From an uncultured Gammaproteobacteria bacterium (GTDB lineage Bacteria > Pseudomonadota > Gammaproteobacteria > Pseudomonadales > Pseudomonadaceae): DNA of 64,000 nucleotides. The stretch is from assembly GCA_945612235.1 (NCBI GenBank), contig CALZAE010000001.1, positions 1 to 64,000 of the forward strand, given 5' to 3'. The notes beneath the pieces are model-generated. The model saw nothing but the letters and a program-made list of their open reading frames with translations, searched no databases and was not told the origin of the DNA. Made by a program: the position numbers and the translations under genes. Shown piece by piece: positions 24,641 to 33,641 of this stretch (position 1 is its first letter; every line of letters starts with the position of its first letter).

Positions 24641-25795
24641 TTAACCCAAACGCTCAATAATCGTCACGTTAGCCTGACCACCACCTTCACACATGGTCTG
24701 TAAGCCAAAACGCTTGCCCGTGTGCTCAAGTTCATGCAGTAACGTGGTCATCAAGCGTGCGCCTGTTGCGCCCAGCGGATGGCCTAAAGCAATCGCACCA
24801 CCATTGGCGTTAGTACGCGCCGGATCAAAATCCAACTCTTTTTGCCATGCCATCACAACCGAGGCAAAGGCTTCGTTAATTTCGACCAAATCGATATCAG
24901 CCATGCTCATGCCCGCTTTTTTCAAAGCATGACGTGTGGCTTCAATGGGCGCGCGCAAATGCCAAATCGGATCATCACCGCGTACGCTTAAGTGATGAAT
25001 ACGTGCGCGTGGTGTGAGGTTATAACGCTTGAGTGCATCTTCTGAAACCACCAAAATAGCGGCTGACGCATCACAGGTTTGGCTCGACACTGCTGCAGTA
25101 ATATCCGGGTACTCAGGATTCACCGGCTCCAGTGTGGCCATTTTCTCCAGACTGGTTTCACGCGGCGTTTCATCGCGGGTCACATCACCGTAGGCAACGA
25201 TCTCACGATCAAAACGACCACTTTGAATCGCAGCAATAGCGCGGCGGTGACTTTCTAAAGCAAAGGCTTCCATATCAGCACGGCTCAAACCCCAGTGCTT
25301 AGCAATACGCTGCGCAGCATAGAACTGATCCACTGGCTGACCACCAAAACGCTTCTGCCAACCTAAACTGCCGGAGAACGGATCAGGAAAACCCAAGGGC
25401 TGACCGGCCAACATCGCGCTGGAAATAGGAATCTGCGTCATGGTTTGCACGCCACCCACAGCGATCACGTCTTGCGTGCCACTCATCACTGCTTGCGCAG
25501 CAAAATGCAGCGCTTGCTGCGATGATCCGCACTGACGGTCAACGGTGGTGCCTGGCACATTCAGGGCTAAACCTGCAGCCAACCAACTGGTGCGAGCGAT
25601 ATCACCGGCTTGCGAGCCAATGGTATCCACACAACCAAAGATCACATCATCGTAATCTTCATCTGGAATGTCATTGCGCTCAACCAGTGCTTTAAGAACA
25701 TGCGCGCCCAAATCAATGGCGTGTACATTCGACAAGCCACCTTTACGGCGACCTGTCGGGCTGCGTAAAACATCAACAATATAAGCTTCAGCCAT
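24641..25795 (-). CDS. fadA6: Thiolase FadA6-like
   Basis: A 384-residue thiolase with Cys89 in TVDRQCGSSQQALHFAAQA, GHPLGATGAR and MCEGGGQANVTIIERLG. The blocks GGVQTMTQIPISSAML and ARIHHLSVRGDDPIW are closely FadA6-like. FadA6 acts in the final thiolytic steps of HIP/ring C-D degradation. The family start MAEAYIVDVLRSPTGR at 25795 has GGAG upstream; the longer frame overlaps the preceding gene and is dropped. Confidence 0.9.
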   Translation of the reverse strand: MAEAYIVDVLRSPTGRRKGGLSNVHAIDLGAHVLKALVERNDIPDEDYDDVIFGCVDTIGSQAGDIARTSWLAAGLALNVPGTTVDRQCGSSQQALHFAAQAVMSGTQDVIAVGGVQTMTQIPISSAMLAGQPLGFPDPFSGSLGWQKRFGGQPVDQFYAAQRIAKHWGLSRADMEAFALESHRRAIAAIQSGRFDREIVAYGDVTRDETPRETSLEKMATLEPVNPEYPDITAAVSSQTCDASAAILVVSEDALKRYNLTPRARIHHLSVRGDDPIWHLRAPIEATRHALKKAGMSMADIDLVEINEAFASVVMAWQKELDFDPARTNANGGAIALGHPLGATGARLMTTLLHELEHTGKRFGLQTMCEGGGQANVTIIERLG

Positions 25796-25799
25796 GGTG

Positions 25800-26867
25800 T
25801 TACTCTCCAAAAGTGTATTGAGGTCCAACCGCAGCGCCATCTGCAAAAATATCATCAGCAATACGCTGGCGATGGAACTCACGGGTACCCCATGACGAAT
25901 TCAGAGCCCAAGCGCGCTTCATAAACATTTGCAAGTCAGCTTCCCAGGTGTAACCCATCGCACCATGCACTTGGATACCATGACGCGCTGCTAACAGAGC
26001 CGCCTCACAGCAGGTCAATTTCGCATGCGATACATACACATCGGCACGCGGATCATTATTCGCTAAAGCATAGGCCGCGCGATATAACGCAGGCTTGGCG
26101 AATTCAATCGCGCTGACCACATCAGCCAGTTTGTGCTTAACCGCTTGAAAACTACCAATGGGCTTACCAAACTGCTTACGCTGTACTGCGTAGTCGACCG
26201 ATAAATCCAGCATGCGCTGTGCTAAGCCTAAACTTTGTCCAGCCACTGCCAGCGCACCACGATTGAGTGTTTCATTCCACAGTTGGGCGCCCGCTTGCGC
26301 ATCCAGCACTTGGCTGTCGGCGGTGGGCGTAAAGCTGATTTTGCTTAAACGGCGTGAGCTATCGATGCTGCTATGCGCGCCACTGTTCTCGTAACCGGTC
26401 TGCTCGCGAGTCACCAGATGCACTGCACCTTCATGCTCAACCAGCACTCTGTCGGCTAAATGCACATCCGCCACCAGCGGATTAATGCTATGCGCGACAG
26501 CAATACGCAAATCACCTTCAGCCACTTGCGCTAAAATCTCATTGCGCACAGCCAGATCTTCGGGCAACGCACTTAATAAACCCACTGACACGTAGGCGGT
26601 GTCTACCATCGAATCAGGAATGGCGTAATAGCCCAATTCCTGTGTCAACAACGCCCAAGCAATATCATCCATACCCAAGCCGCCTTGGGCTTCAGGTACA
26701 GACAGTGCCGTCAGGCCTTGCTCAGCAATTTTGCGGTGCAACTCAGGTGAGCGACCCGCTTCAGTTTCCCAGATTTCACGCAACATCTCGGGGGCCGCTT
26801 CAGTCATCAAAAAACGGCTGATGGCTTCTTTGAAGACGAGTTGATCTTCGGTAAATGTAAAATCCAT
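25800..26867 (-). CDS. Acyl-CoA dehydrogenase, non-catalytic partner subunit
   Basis: A 355-residue acyl-CoA dehydrogenase fold lacking the ER motif (LNRGALAVAGQSLGLAQRML) and with VHGAMGYTWEADLQMFMKRAW instead of the GGTNEIQ tail. It pairs with the gene at 26882-28045, 14 bases upstream. Mycobacteria have a similar FadE31/FadE32 set for ring C/D intermediates. The exact substrate is unknown. Confidence 0.82.
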   Translation of the reverse strand: MDFTFTEDQLVFKEAISRFLMTEAAPEMLREIWETEAGRSPELHRKIAEQGLTALSVPEAQGGLGMDDIAWALLTQELGYYAIPDSMVDTAYVSVGLLSALPEDLAVRNEILAQVAEGDLRIAVAHSINPLVADVHLADRVLVEHEGAVHLVTREQTGYENSGAHSSIDSSRRLSKISFTPTADSQVLDAQAGAQLWNETLNRGALAVAGQSLGLAQRMLDLSVDYAVQRKQFGKPIGSFQAVKHKLADVVSAIEFAKPALYRAAYALANNDPRADVYVSHAKLTCCEAALLAARHGIQVHGAMGYTWEADLQMFMKRAWALNSSWGTREFHRQRIADDIFADGAAVGPQYTFGE

Positions 26868-26881
26868 GATCTATCCTCTTT

Positions 26882-28045
26882 TCATCGCGGCAGTTCGAGC
26901 AGACGCTCGGCAATGATATTGCGCTGAATTTCATTAGTGCCGGCATAAATCGGTCCGGCTTGAGCAAACAAGAAACCTTCCAACCAGTCGCCATTGGCAA
27001 CCACATCGCTGGAACCGGGCTGCAGCTCGGCATAGGAGCCCAGCATTTGCATGGCGGCTTCGTGCATTTTTAAGTCCAGCTCTGACCAGATGATTTTATT
27101 GATGCTCGATTCTGCACCAATAGTGGCACCCTTATGAATACGGCTGACGGTGTGATAAGCCGACTGTGCATAGGCCTCGGCGCTCATCCAGCACTCAATC
27201 ACGGCATCACGTAAGCTGCCATTTTCACCGTGCTCTTGCGCATAGCTGCGATACAAGTCCACTAAACGCTTCACTGTGGCTTGGAAACGCGCGGGTGAAC
27301 GCAATAACAATCCGCGCTCAAAGCCAGCGGTCGCCATGGCTACCGCCCAACCTTGGCCCACTTCACCGATGCAGTTAGCAGCGGGCACACGCACATCATC
27401 AAAGAACACTTCGGCAAAGGCTTCTTTACCATTGAGTGCTTTAATCGGACGTACTGTCACGCCCGGTGCATCCAAAGGCACCATCATGTAGCTCAGGCCG
27501 TGGTGGCGCTTGCTGTCAGGATCCGTGCGGAATAAGCCAAACACCCAGTCCGCATAAATCGCACGAGTGGACCAAGTTTTCTGGCCATTAATAACAAACT
27601 CATCGCCATCTGGCGTAGCGCGACTGCGAATAGCTGCCATATCAGAACCTGCATCAGGCTCAGACCAGGCTTGCGCCCACATATCTTCACTGGAGGCGAT
27701 GCGCGGTAGAAAACGCTCTTTTTGCTCTTCCGTACCGAACTCCATCAAGGTGGGTCCGAGTAACAGCTGGCCGTTGTGGTTGACGCGCATGGGCGCACCA
27801 GCCGCGTAGTATTCTTCTTCGAAAATCAACCATTCCATCAGGTCACAGCCACGACCACCTAAGTGCTCGGGCCACATCACCATCGATAGGCGACTCTCAT
27901 ACAATTTGCCTTCCCACTGACGATGCTCTTCAAAGCCTTCGCGAGTATCGTAGCTTTGCAGTGGCTGGGTTGGCACATTCTGCGCCAACCATTCGCGCAC
28001 TTCCTTGCGGAACGCATTTTGCTGATCAGTAAATTTTAATTGCAT
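26882..28045 (-). CDS. Acyl-CoA dehydrogenase, catalytic subunit
   Basis: A 387-residue acyl-CoA dehydrogenase with WSEPDAGSDMAAIRSRA, TAGFERGLLLRSPAR (candidate catalytic Glu) and YAGTNEIQRNIIAERLLELP. It is the catalytic half of the heteromer with 25800-26867, in the ring C/D operon between echA20 and its partner. By position it acts on an IpdAB-pathway product; that is inference. Confidence 0.84.
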   Translation of the reverse strand: MQLKFTDQQNAFRKEVREWLAQNVPTQPLQSYDTREGFEEHRQWEGKLYESRLSMVMWPEHLGGRGCDLMEWLIFEEEYYAAGAPMRVNHNGQLLLGPTLMEFGTEEQKERFLPRIASSEDMWAQAWSEPDAGSDMAAIRSRATPDGDEFVINGQKTWSTRAIYADWVFGLFRTDPDSKRHHGLSYMMVPLDAPGVTVRPIKALNGKEAFAEVFFDDVRVPAANCIGEVGQGWAVAMATAGFERGLLLRSPARFQATVKRLVDLYRSYAQEHGENGSLRDAVIECWMSAEAYAQSAYHTVSRIHKGATIGAESSINKIIWSELDLKMHEAAMQMLGSYAELQPGSSDVVANGDWLEGFLFAQAGPIYAGTNEIQRNIIAERLLELPR

Positions 28046-28072
28046 AGCCGTATTCTCCTGCGCAAGCCTTAA

Positions 28073-28840
28073 TCAAAATTGAGCGTCGCGTTTTTCAACA
28101 AATGCGCGACGACTTTCGGCCGAATCCGCAGTGGTATAGGCTTCTAGAGTAAACCCTTGTTCCCAGCGGTATTTCTTCTCTAAATCACCGTCTTCAATAC
28201 CGTTCAGAGCTTCTTTGGCGATACGAATCATGGTGCCGCTTTTCGCTGCGATCTTGGCTGCGATTTCACGTGCTGCAGCAGGTAAATCAGCTTTAGTGGT
28301 CAGGCGCTCAATAAAGCCATACTGCATGGCATCCGGTGCGCTCACTGCTTCACCGGTAAAGAACATGTGACGCACTTTTTGTACAGGGAACAGGCGCTGT
28401 AAGTGTGCACCGCCGCCCATTGCACCACGGTCCACTTCAGGTAACGCAAAGCTGGCGCACTCAGAGGCTAAAACAATGTCTGCCGCACCAGTGATACCAA
28501 TACCACCGCCCAATACAAAGCCGTGTACGGCAACAATCACTGGTACAGGGCTCAGGTGCACAGCACGGAATGTGGCGTAGTTGCCCGCATTCACGCGCAC
28601 AATCAGGTCTGGATTGGCATCCAATTCTTTAATATCAACACCCGCGCAAAACCCACGGCCTTCGGCACGAATAATAATGACGCGCACGTCCTCATTAGCA
28701 CCCAAAGTGTCAATACCCTTTGCTAACGCCAGCCACTCATCGCTGTTCAATGCGTTAACAGGAGGCTTACACAGCACCAATTCCGCGATGCCATCGTTAA
28801 TTTGTGTTGTAAATGCAGTACTACTTGGGGTGCTCATCAT
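28073..28840 (-). CDS. echA20: EchA20-like crotonase, ring D hydrolase
   Basis: A 255-residue crotonase closely resembling EchA20: CKPPVNALNSDEWLALAKG, EGRGFCAGVDIKELD, GFVLGGGIGITGAADIVLASE, LPEVDRGAMGG and KEALNGIEDGD. The first hydratase Glu is replaced (IGITG), the second is kept in PEVDRG, in line with a hydrolase of ring D rather than a simple hydratase. It stands next to ipdC, as in the actinobacterial KstR2 cluster. Two ATGs at 28840 and 28837 are equally possible. Confidence 0.9.
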   Translation of the reverse strand: MMSTPSSTAFTTQINDGIAELVLCKPPVNALNSDEWLALAKGIDTLGANEDVRVIIIRAEGRGFCAGVDIKELDANPDLIVRVNAGNYATFRAVHLSPVPVIVAVHGFVLGGGIGITGAADIVLASECASFALPEVDRGAMGGGAHLQRLFPVQKVRHMFFTGEAVSAPDAMQYGFIERLTTKADLPAAAREIAAKIAAKSGTMIRIAKEALNGIEDGDLEKKYRWEQGFTLEAYTTADSAESRRAFVEKRDAQF

Positions 28841-28851
28841 GGAACTCCTGC

Positions 28852-29943
28852 TTACTCGGATTCAATATCGGTTGGGGATACACAGCGCGTTTGCAGGCGC
28901 TCAAAACATTGCTCTGCTTGAGCCACAATGCTGTTAATCAGTTCGGCACAGCTGGGTAAATCATCAATCGCCGCAGCCACTTGGCCACTGGGCAAAATAC
29001 CCTCAGCCGGAAAGCCTTCGACCATCGAACGCTGCAATAGCACCGGCTGATTAGCTGCCATCACCACTTGCGACATCGCAGATGGATCATCTTTAATGGC
29101 GCTAAAAAAGGTTTTAATCATATGACGGGTACTCATACCCGTTTGCGCTTTCCACTGACGGGCGCTGCGCAAAGCAATCCATAAACGGCCAATCGGACCT
29201 TTGGATTCCAAATGACGGATAAACTCGTTATCCACCATGCGGTGACGCATACCATCCACCGCTAAAGTGACGCGAATTTGTTGCGTATCATGGGTCGCTA
29301 AATAGCGATCCAGTGTCTTTTTGGGTGTTGGTGAATCTGAAGTCATCATAAAGCGTGTGCCCATAGCGATGCCTTCAGCACCTGCGGCCAACGCCGATGC
29401 CAAGCCACGACCGGTGGAATAACCACCCGCCGCAATCACCGGAACCGTCACGGCATCCAATACTTGCGGTAATAAAATCGTACTCGGAACACCGCCCGTA
29501 TGGCCGCCGCCTTCTGCGCCCTGGATGGTGATCATGTCAGCACCCAACTCAATGGCTTTGAGCGCATGTTTTAGCGCGCCCACTGTAGGAATGCACAACA
29601 CCCCTGCAGCTTTAAAACGGGCAATGGTTTCTTTATCTGGACCGCGACCATAGCTCACCGCTTTTAAACGGTACTCAATCGCCAGATCAATACACTGCGC
29701 CGCGTTTTCCTGAAACATGTGAAAGTTGAGACCAAAGTTACTGCCGCCTGTCGCAGCGACAACACGTTTAATCTCATTTTCCAGCTCAGATGCATCAATT
29801 GTGGCGCCGGCTAAAAAGCCAAAACCACCCGCCTGCGTTGTCGCAATCACCAGGTTGGAATCAGAGACCCAACCCATAGCGGTTTGAATAATCGGGTAAC
29901 GACACCCCAGTGCTTCAGTTAAGCGCGTGCGCGGCAATGTCAT
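28852..29943 (-). CDS. ipdC: IpdC-like flavin-dependent (nitronate monooxygenase family) enzyme
   Basis: A 363-residue FMN TIM-barrel protein of the NMO/2-nitropropane dioxygenase family: RYPIIQTAMGWVSDSNLV, AEGGGHTGGVPSTILLPQV, ISAGGYSTG-type block (IAAGGYSTGRGLASALAAGAEGIAMG in two halves). IpdC carries out a reductive step on HIP-derived CoA esters before IpdAB. It overlaps the next upstream crotonase gene by 4 bases. Family sure; IpdC identity supported by neighbours EchA20 and IpdAB. Confidence 0.87.
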   Translation of the reverse strand: MTLPRTRLTEALGCRYPIIQTAMGWVSDSNLVIATTQAGGFGFLAGATIDASELENEIKRVVAATGGSNFGLNFHMFQENAAQCIDLAIEYRLKAVSYGRGPDKETIARFKAAGVLCIPTVGALKHALKAIELGADMITIQGAEGGGHTGGVPSTILLPQVLDAVTVPVIAAGGYSTGRGLASALAAGAEGIAMGTRFMMTSDSPTPKKTLDRYLATHDTQQIRVTLAVDGMRHRMVDNEFIRHLESKGPIGRLWIALRSARQWKAQTGMSTRHMIKTFFSAIKDDPSAMSQVVMAANQPVLLQRSMVEGFPAEGILPSGQVAAAIDDLPSCAELINSIVAQAEQCFERLQTRCVSPTDIESE

Positions 29944-30845
29944 GGCTTCTCTCCTGCTTCAGCTTTATTGCGTGCTGCCATCGCCTTACCATCGAAACCA
30001 GCCAGCTTATCGCCCGACACTTGTTCGTTATGGACGTGGGCAAAATGGTGCCAAGCAAAAGCTGCTTCCATTCCGGTGCGCTTACCTTGCAAGTCTTCAA
30101 TGTGATTGATCGCTTGTTTGGTTAAGGCCAAGCCCATACGCGGCTGAGTGGCAATACGCTGCGCCATTTTCAAGGCTTCGTTATGCAGCTCATCGCGGGC
30201 CACCACACGGTTGACCATGCCCAACTCATAGGCACGCGTTGCTGGCATACGATCGCCGAGCATCAAGAACTCTTTAGCAATGCGCGGGTGCATTTCAAAG
30301 GCATGAGCAAAATACTCAACCCCTGGAATACCCATACGTACCACTGGATCTTGGAAGAAGGCATCATCACTGGCCACAATAAAGTCGCACACCCAAGCCA
30401 ACATCAAACCACCGGCAATACAACCGCCTTGCACCACAGCAATAGTGGGCTTAGGCATGTCACGCCAGCGGCGGCACATATTGAGATACACTTCTTGCTC
30501 ACGGACATAGAGAAACTCGCCGCCGGGCTTATTGGTGTGATCCCACCATAAACTTTTACGTTCAAATTCCTTGTTGACGTCACGTCCTGGCGTGCCAATA
30601 TCGTGACCTGCAGAGAAATGCTTACCGGTCGAGGTCAACATAATAACTTTGACGTCATCGTCATTGATCGCACGCGCAAAGCAATCATCAAGCGCATAGG
30701 TCATCTGCGAGTTCTGTACGTTGTTGTACTGCGGACGACTCATGGTGAGGATGGCAATGCCATCCTCAACCCGATACTGCACCGGCTCGTCGGTTTCGTA
30801 GACAGATTCATCAACACGGGGTGTTAATTTATCTAATTCACTCAT
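29940..30845 (-). CDS. Atypical long crotonase in the ipd operon
   Basis: A 301-residue enoyl-CoA hydratase/isomerase family protein, about 45 residues longer than usual. It has an inserted segment after the CoA-binding block (SAGHDIGTPGRDVNKEFERKS) and a long C-terminal tail. The catalytic Glu positions read GGLMLAW and FFQDPVV, so neither is a classical Glu; an Asp occupies the second. It overlaps ipdC and ipdB by 4 bases each, implying coupled expression with them. It may be the ring-opening or hydrating crotonase known in proteobacterial clusters (ScdY-type). Function uncertain. Confidence 0.8.
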   Translation of the reverse strand: MSELDKLTPRVDESVYETDEPVQYRVEDGIAILTMSRPQYNNVQNSQMTYALDDCFARAINDDDVKVIMLTSTGKHFSAGHDIGTPGRDVNKEFERKSLWWDHTNKPGGEFLYVREQEVYLNMCRRWRDMPKPTIAVVQGGCIAGGLMLAWVCDFIVASDDAFFQDPVVRMGIPGVEYFAHAFEMHPRIAKEFLMLGDRMPATRAYELGMVNRVVARDELHNEALKMAQRIATQPRMGLALTKQAINHIEDLQGKRTGMEAAFAWHHFAHVHNEQVSGDKLAGFDGKAMAARNKAEAGEKP

Positions 30846-31654
30846 ACTTCGACCTGCTCTGGTGTGCGGATGCCTGCTGGGTTGCCCTTTAACTGCTTAG
30901 CGCGCAAGTTGTGCGGATCTAACTTAGCAATCACGGCCAGTTGCTCAGCAGTCGGCGCCACAGTTTCTTTGAGGTCATCGGCTTTTAACAGTGGGAAACC
31001 GGTGTTTTTCTGCACATATTCAAAGCTGACGCCTGGGTGCAATGACAGCACACGGGCCGCATTGTTAGGGCCTTTAAAGTCCATAATGCATAAGTCAGTA
31101 ATCGTCAGACCAATACCCATGGTGTCGCGACGCATGTGCTCGCTCCAACGCTCTTCTTTAAAGCCAACGCTGGACACCATATCCACTTCATCTTCCACAA
31201 ACACACGCTTGCTGTGGCTGGGTACGAAGAAGGAGTTCATGTGGTTGATACTATTACCTGGTAAACCGCGCACACCCAGCATCGCTACTTTAGGCTTGTT
31301 GTAATCATCACCGATGATCGACAAGTTAGTCTGCGCCCAACGGTCAATCTGAATCGGACCGACCATGGCATGGCGCTGACCACGGAATACGTTGTCAAAA
31401 ATACGCTCAAATGGCATATAGCCTGAGTACTTTGGCTCGTAGTCGCCACGTGGACCCACTGGAATCGGCTCTTCAACTAAGAAGGCTTCACTGTCGGTCA
31501 TCAACAACTCTGGCGAGTGGGTCATTTTTGCCAGGCTGGCAGCCAAGCGCGGGATAATACCAAGACCCGAAGCTAAGACTTCACCGTTATCACGGAAGGC
31601 TTCTGCAGCCGCCACAATCATAAGTTCTGCAAGACTGAAATTTTGCGTAGACAT
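30842..31654 (-). CDS. ipdB: CoA-transferase family subunit IpdB
   Basis: A 270-residue class I CoA-transferase beta-type subunit with GLGIIPRLAASLAKMTHSPELLMTDSEAF, VGPIQIDRWAQTNLSIIGDD and GLPGNSINHMNSFFVPSHS. IpdAB is a heteromer that hydrolytically opens the last carbocyclic ring (ring C) of COCHEA-CoA. ipdA lies 11 bases upstream. The start overlaps the crotonase gene downstream by 4 bases at the other end. Confidence 0.93.
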   Translation of the reverse strand: MSTQNFSLAELMIVAAAEAFRDNGEVLASGLGIIPRLAASLAKMTHSPELLMTDSEAFLVEEPIPVGPRGDYEPKYSGYMPFERIFDNVFRGQRHAMVGPIQIDRWAQTNLSIIGDDYNKPKVAMLGVRGLPGNSINHMNSFFVPSHSKRVFVEDEVDMVSSVGFKEERWSEHMRRDTMGIGLTITDLCIMDFKGPNNAARVLSLHPGVSFEYVQKNTGFPLLKADDLKETVAPTAEQLAVIAKLDPHNLRAKQLKGNPAGIRTPEQVEV

Positions 31655-31665
31655 ATCATTACTCC

Positions 31666-32541
31666 TTAAAATGATGGCACTGGAAGGGCTGCAAGGTGTT
31701 CCTTGCCGCCGTTGGCTTCGCGATACTGCTCTTCGCCGCCTTTAACATACTTATCAAAGTACGCATCCCAGCCGTTATCATCTTTAGCGCTGTCGCTGTA
31801 CTCTTGCAGATGCTTCATGTCCCAGCCGTAATCCGGGCTGCACATGGTTGGGTGCGCACCCAAAGGTGCTTCGATGACACCCGTAACCAAGGAGCGCTCA
31901 AAGGTATTGAAACGCGCTTGCTCTTTAGTTAAAGCAAATTTCTCTTCGACAACTTCAGCCGAAACAAAAGCTTGTTTGGCTGCGCGTACCACGTGGTGAT
32001 CAAAGTACGCATCGTTACCCGTCACTAAGGTGTTACCTAAACGGTCAGCACGGTTCACATGCACAAAGGCCACATCTAAGTACAGCGCTGGCATTGCCAA
32101 CACTTCTTCACCATCAGCATAGGGTGAACGGATGGTTTTCAGCTCTGGATTGTAGGTTAAAACGTCTGTCGCTAAACCAGCACGCGCGGGTAAAAACGGC
32201 ATACGCATACCGGCAGCTTTAAGACCTAACTGGAACAGACCTTCGTCCAGCTCCATCACGTCCAACTTGCCCGCTTGACGCAATTTGCGGAAATACGGCT
32301 CAAGTGGAATCGCATCCAGTGTGGCAAAACCAAAAATCAGTTTTTTAACTTTACCCGCAGCACATAACATCCCAACTTCAGGACCACCATAAGCCACAAC
32401 AGTTAAGTCTTTAACGTCACTGCGCAAAATCTCGCGCACGATCGCCATTGGCTTACGACGTGGACCCCAGCCACCAAACCCGATTGTCATACCATCTCTG
32501 AGCTGAGCAACCGCTTGTGCAGATGTCATTTGCTTATTCAT
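31666..32541 (-). CDS. ipdA: CoA-transferase family subunit IpdA
   Basis: A 291-residue alpha-type subunit with IGFGGWGPRRKPMAIVREIL, AYGGPEVGMLCAAGKVKKL and VNRADRLGNTLVTGNDAYFD. It is the partner of IpdB, encoded next. Its start overlaps the end of the extradiol dioxygenase gene by 4 bases. Together they act as a C-C hydrolase on the ring-C dione CoA ester, not as a transferase. Confidence 0.93.
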   Translation of the reverse strand: MNKQMTSAQAVAQLRDGMTIGFGGWGPRRKPMAIVREILRSDVKDLTVVAYGGPEVGMLCAAGKVKKLIFGFATLDAIPLEPYFRKLRQAGKLDVMELDEGLFQLGLKAAGMRMPFLPARAGLATDVLTYNPELKTIRSPYADGEEVLAMPALYLDVAFVHVNRADRLGNTLVTGNDAYFDHHVVRAAKQAFVSAEVVEEKFALTKEQARFNTFERSLVTGVIEAPLGAHPTMCSPDYGWDMKHLQEYSDSAKDDNGWDAYFDKYVKGGEEQYREANGGKEHLAALPVPSF

Positions 32542-33440
32542 TGTGTTTCTCCTTGCTGGCCTACACTGAAGTCGTGACCCCAGACGCTAACGCGATTAAA
32601 TTCGAAAACAGAGTGTTTTTCCCAGTCAACTAGGAGACCGCCCCAACCAAACTCCAGATCAAATCCGGATGGCGTTTTCATATAAAAAGAAGTCATTTTG
32701 TCGTTCAGATGCTGACCTAAAGTGGCCGACAACGGCACACCGTGGGCTTCACGGCGGTCATGCGCACGACCTACTTCGGTCATGCTGTCCACTTCAACCA
32801 TCATGTGCACGCATTTGCTGGGCACATCGTATTCGGCAATCGCCAAACTGTGATGGCGCGCATTGCCGCAATGCATAAAGTGGATGCGTGTTACATCAGC
32901 ATCAGGAGCTGGACGGAAATTAAAGATATCGGATTTACGAAAACCCAACACATCACGATAAAACGCAGCACATTCATCAAAGTTAGGCGCCGGCAGCACG
33001 GTGTGACCTAAACCCATGCCATCGGTCACAAAGCGCGGTACGCCTTGCGGAGAGACAAATGGCTGACAACCTGAGATATGACCCCAGCTCAACTCGTGAC
33101 GGTTACCGGCTGGATCAGCCAGGCAGGCAATGGCTTGCACACCACGCGACACACACAGCGCGCGATCACCTAACTCGTAGCTGACGCCCTGCTCTTCTAT
33201 ATGCTTGAGCATGGCGGTAAAGTCTTCCTCACTGCCCAGCTCCCAACCGGAAGCCAGGTACACATCAGTGGCACCCTCTTGTACTAAAATACGAAAAGGA
33301 CGCTCGTCCATTTTAACGCGCAGCGATCCGTCGGCTTCGGTCGTCGTCATCATGCCCAACACTTCTTCAGCGTAGTGGCGCCAAGACTCAAGACTCTGAA
33401 CTTGGGTGACGATATAACTCAATGATTGAACAGTGCTCAT
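32538..33440 (-). CDS. hsaC: Extradiol ring-cleavage dioxygenase HsaC/TesB
   Basis: A 300-residue two-domain vicinal-oxygen-chelate protein of the biphenyl-diol dioxygenase type. Iron ligands are His146 (GLGHTVLP), a His of the HHSLA pair at 196-197, and Glu263 (GFDLEFGWG). It meta-cleaves the catechol 3,4-DHSA made by HsaA/HsaB; HsaD (43782) cleaves the product. The start MSTVQSLSY at 33440 with AGGAG upstream is preferred over a 35-residue extension that runs across the promoter. It heads the 14-gene ring C/D operon, so ring A cleavage and ring C/D degradation share one transcript. Confidence 0.93.
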   Translation of the reverse strand: MSTVQSLSYIVTQVQSLESWRHYAEEVLGMMTTTEADGSLRVKMDERPFRILVQEGATDVYLASGWELGSEEDFTAMLKHIEEQGVSYELGDRALCVSRGVQAIACLADPAGNRHELSWGHISGCQPFVSPQGVPRFVTDGMGLGHTVLPAPNFDECAAFYRDVLGFRKSDIFNFRPAPDADVTRIHFMHCGNARHHSLAIAEYDVPSKCVHMMVEVDSMTEVGRAHDRREAHGVPLSATLGQHLNDKMTSFYMKTPSGFDLEFGWGGLLVDWEKHSVFEFNRVSVWGHDFSVGQQGETQ

Positions 33441-33482
33441 TATAATTATTCTCCTGATACACCTAATTTTAGGACTGTTTCG

Positions 33483-33526
33483 ATTATTGCGTGAACGCCC
33501 CAATTGCTCATCGTCCATTGAGACTA
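33483..33526 (-). promoter_or_regulatory. Steroid-regulon operator and promoter of the hsaC-ipd operon
   Basis: The coding strand reads TAGTC-TCAATG-GACGATG (33526 to 33509), a full match. A -10-like AATAAT (33483-33488) follows after exactly 20 bases. The start codon is 68 bases from the operator. Confidence 0.88.
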
Positions 33527-33562
33527 ATGTTTTTTTGACGAGCAACCACGCGGGTTTAAGGC

Positions 33563-33596
33563 AAAAAAAAGCCGTCTGGCTTACGCGTAGACGGCT
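33563..33596 (-). terminator. Terminator after the second aldolase module
   Basis: GCCGTCT...AGACGGC with a T8 run on the minus strand, 46 bases beyond the stop at 33642 and 37 bases upstream of the hsaC operator. It separates the two units. Confidence 0.88.
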
Positions 33597-33641
33597 TAAA
33601 AAGGGAGTTGCATTCCAGGTGAAACCTAAGCTTTGAAACTC

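Noticed and set aside
32538-33545. Longer form of the extradiol dioxygenase starting near 33545
   Set aside because: The extra 35 residues are translated promoter and operator sequence; the family start is at 33440.
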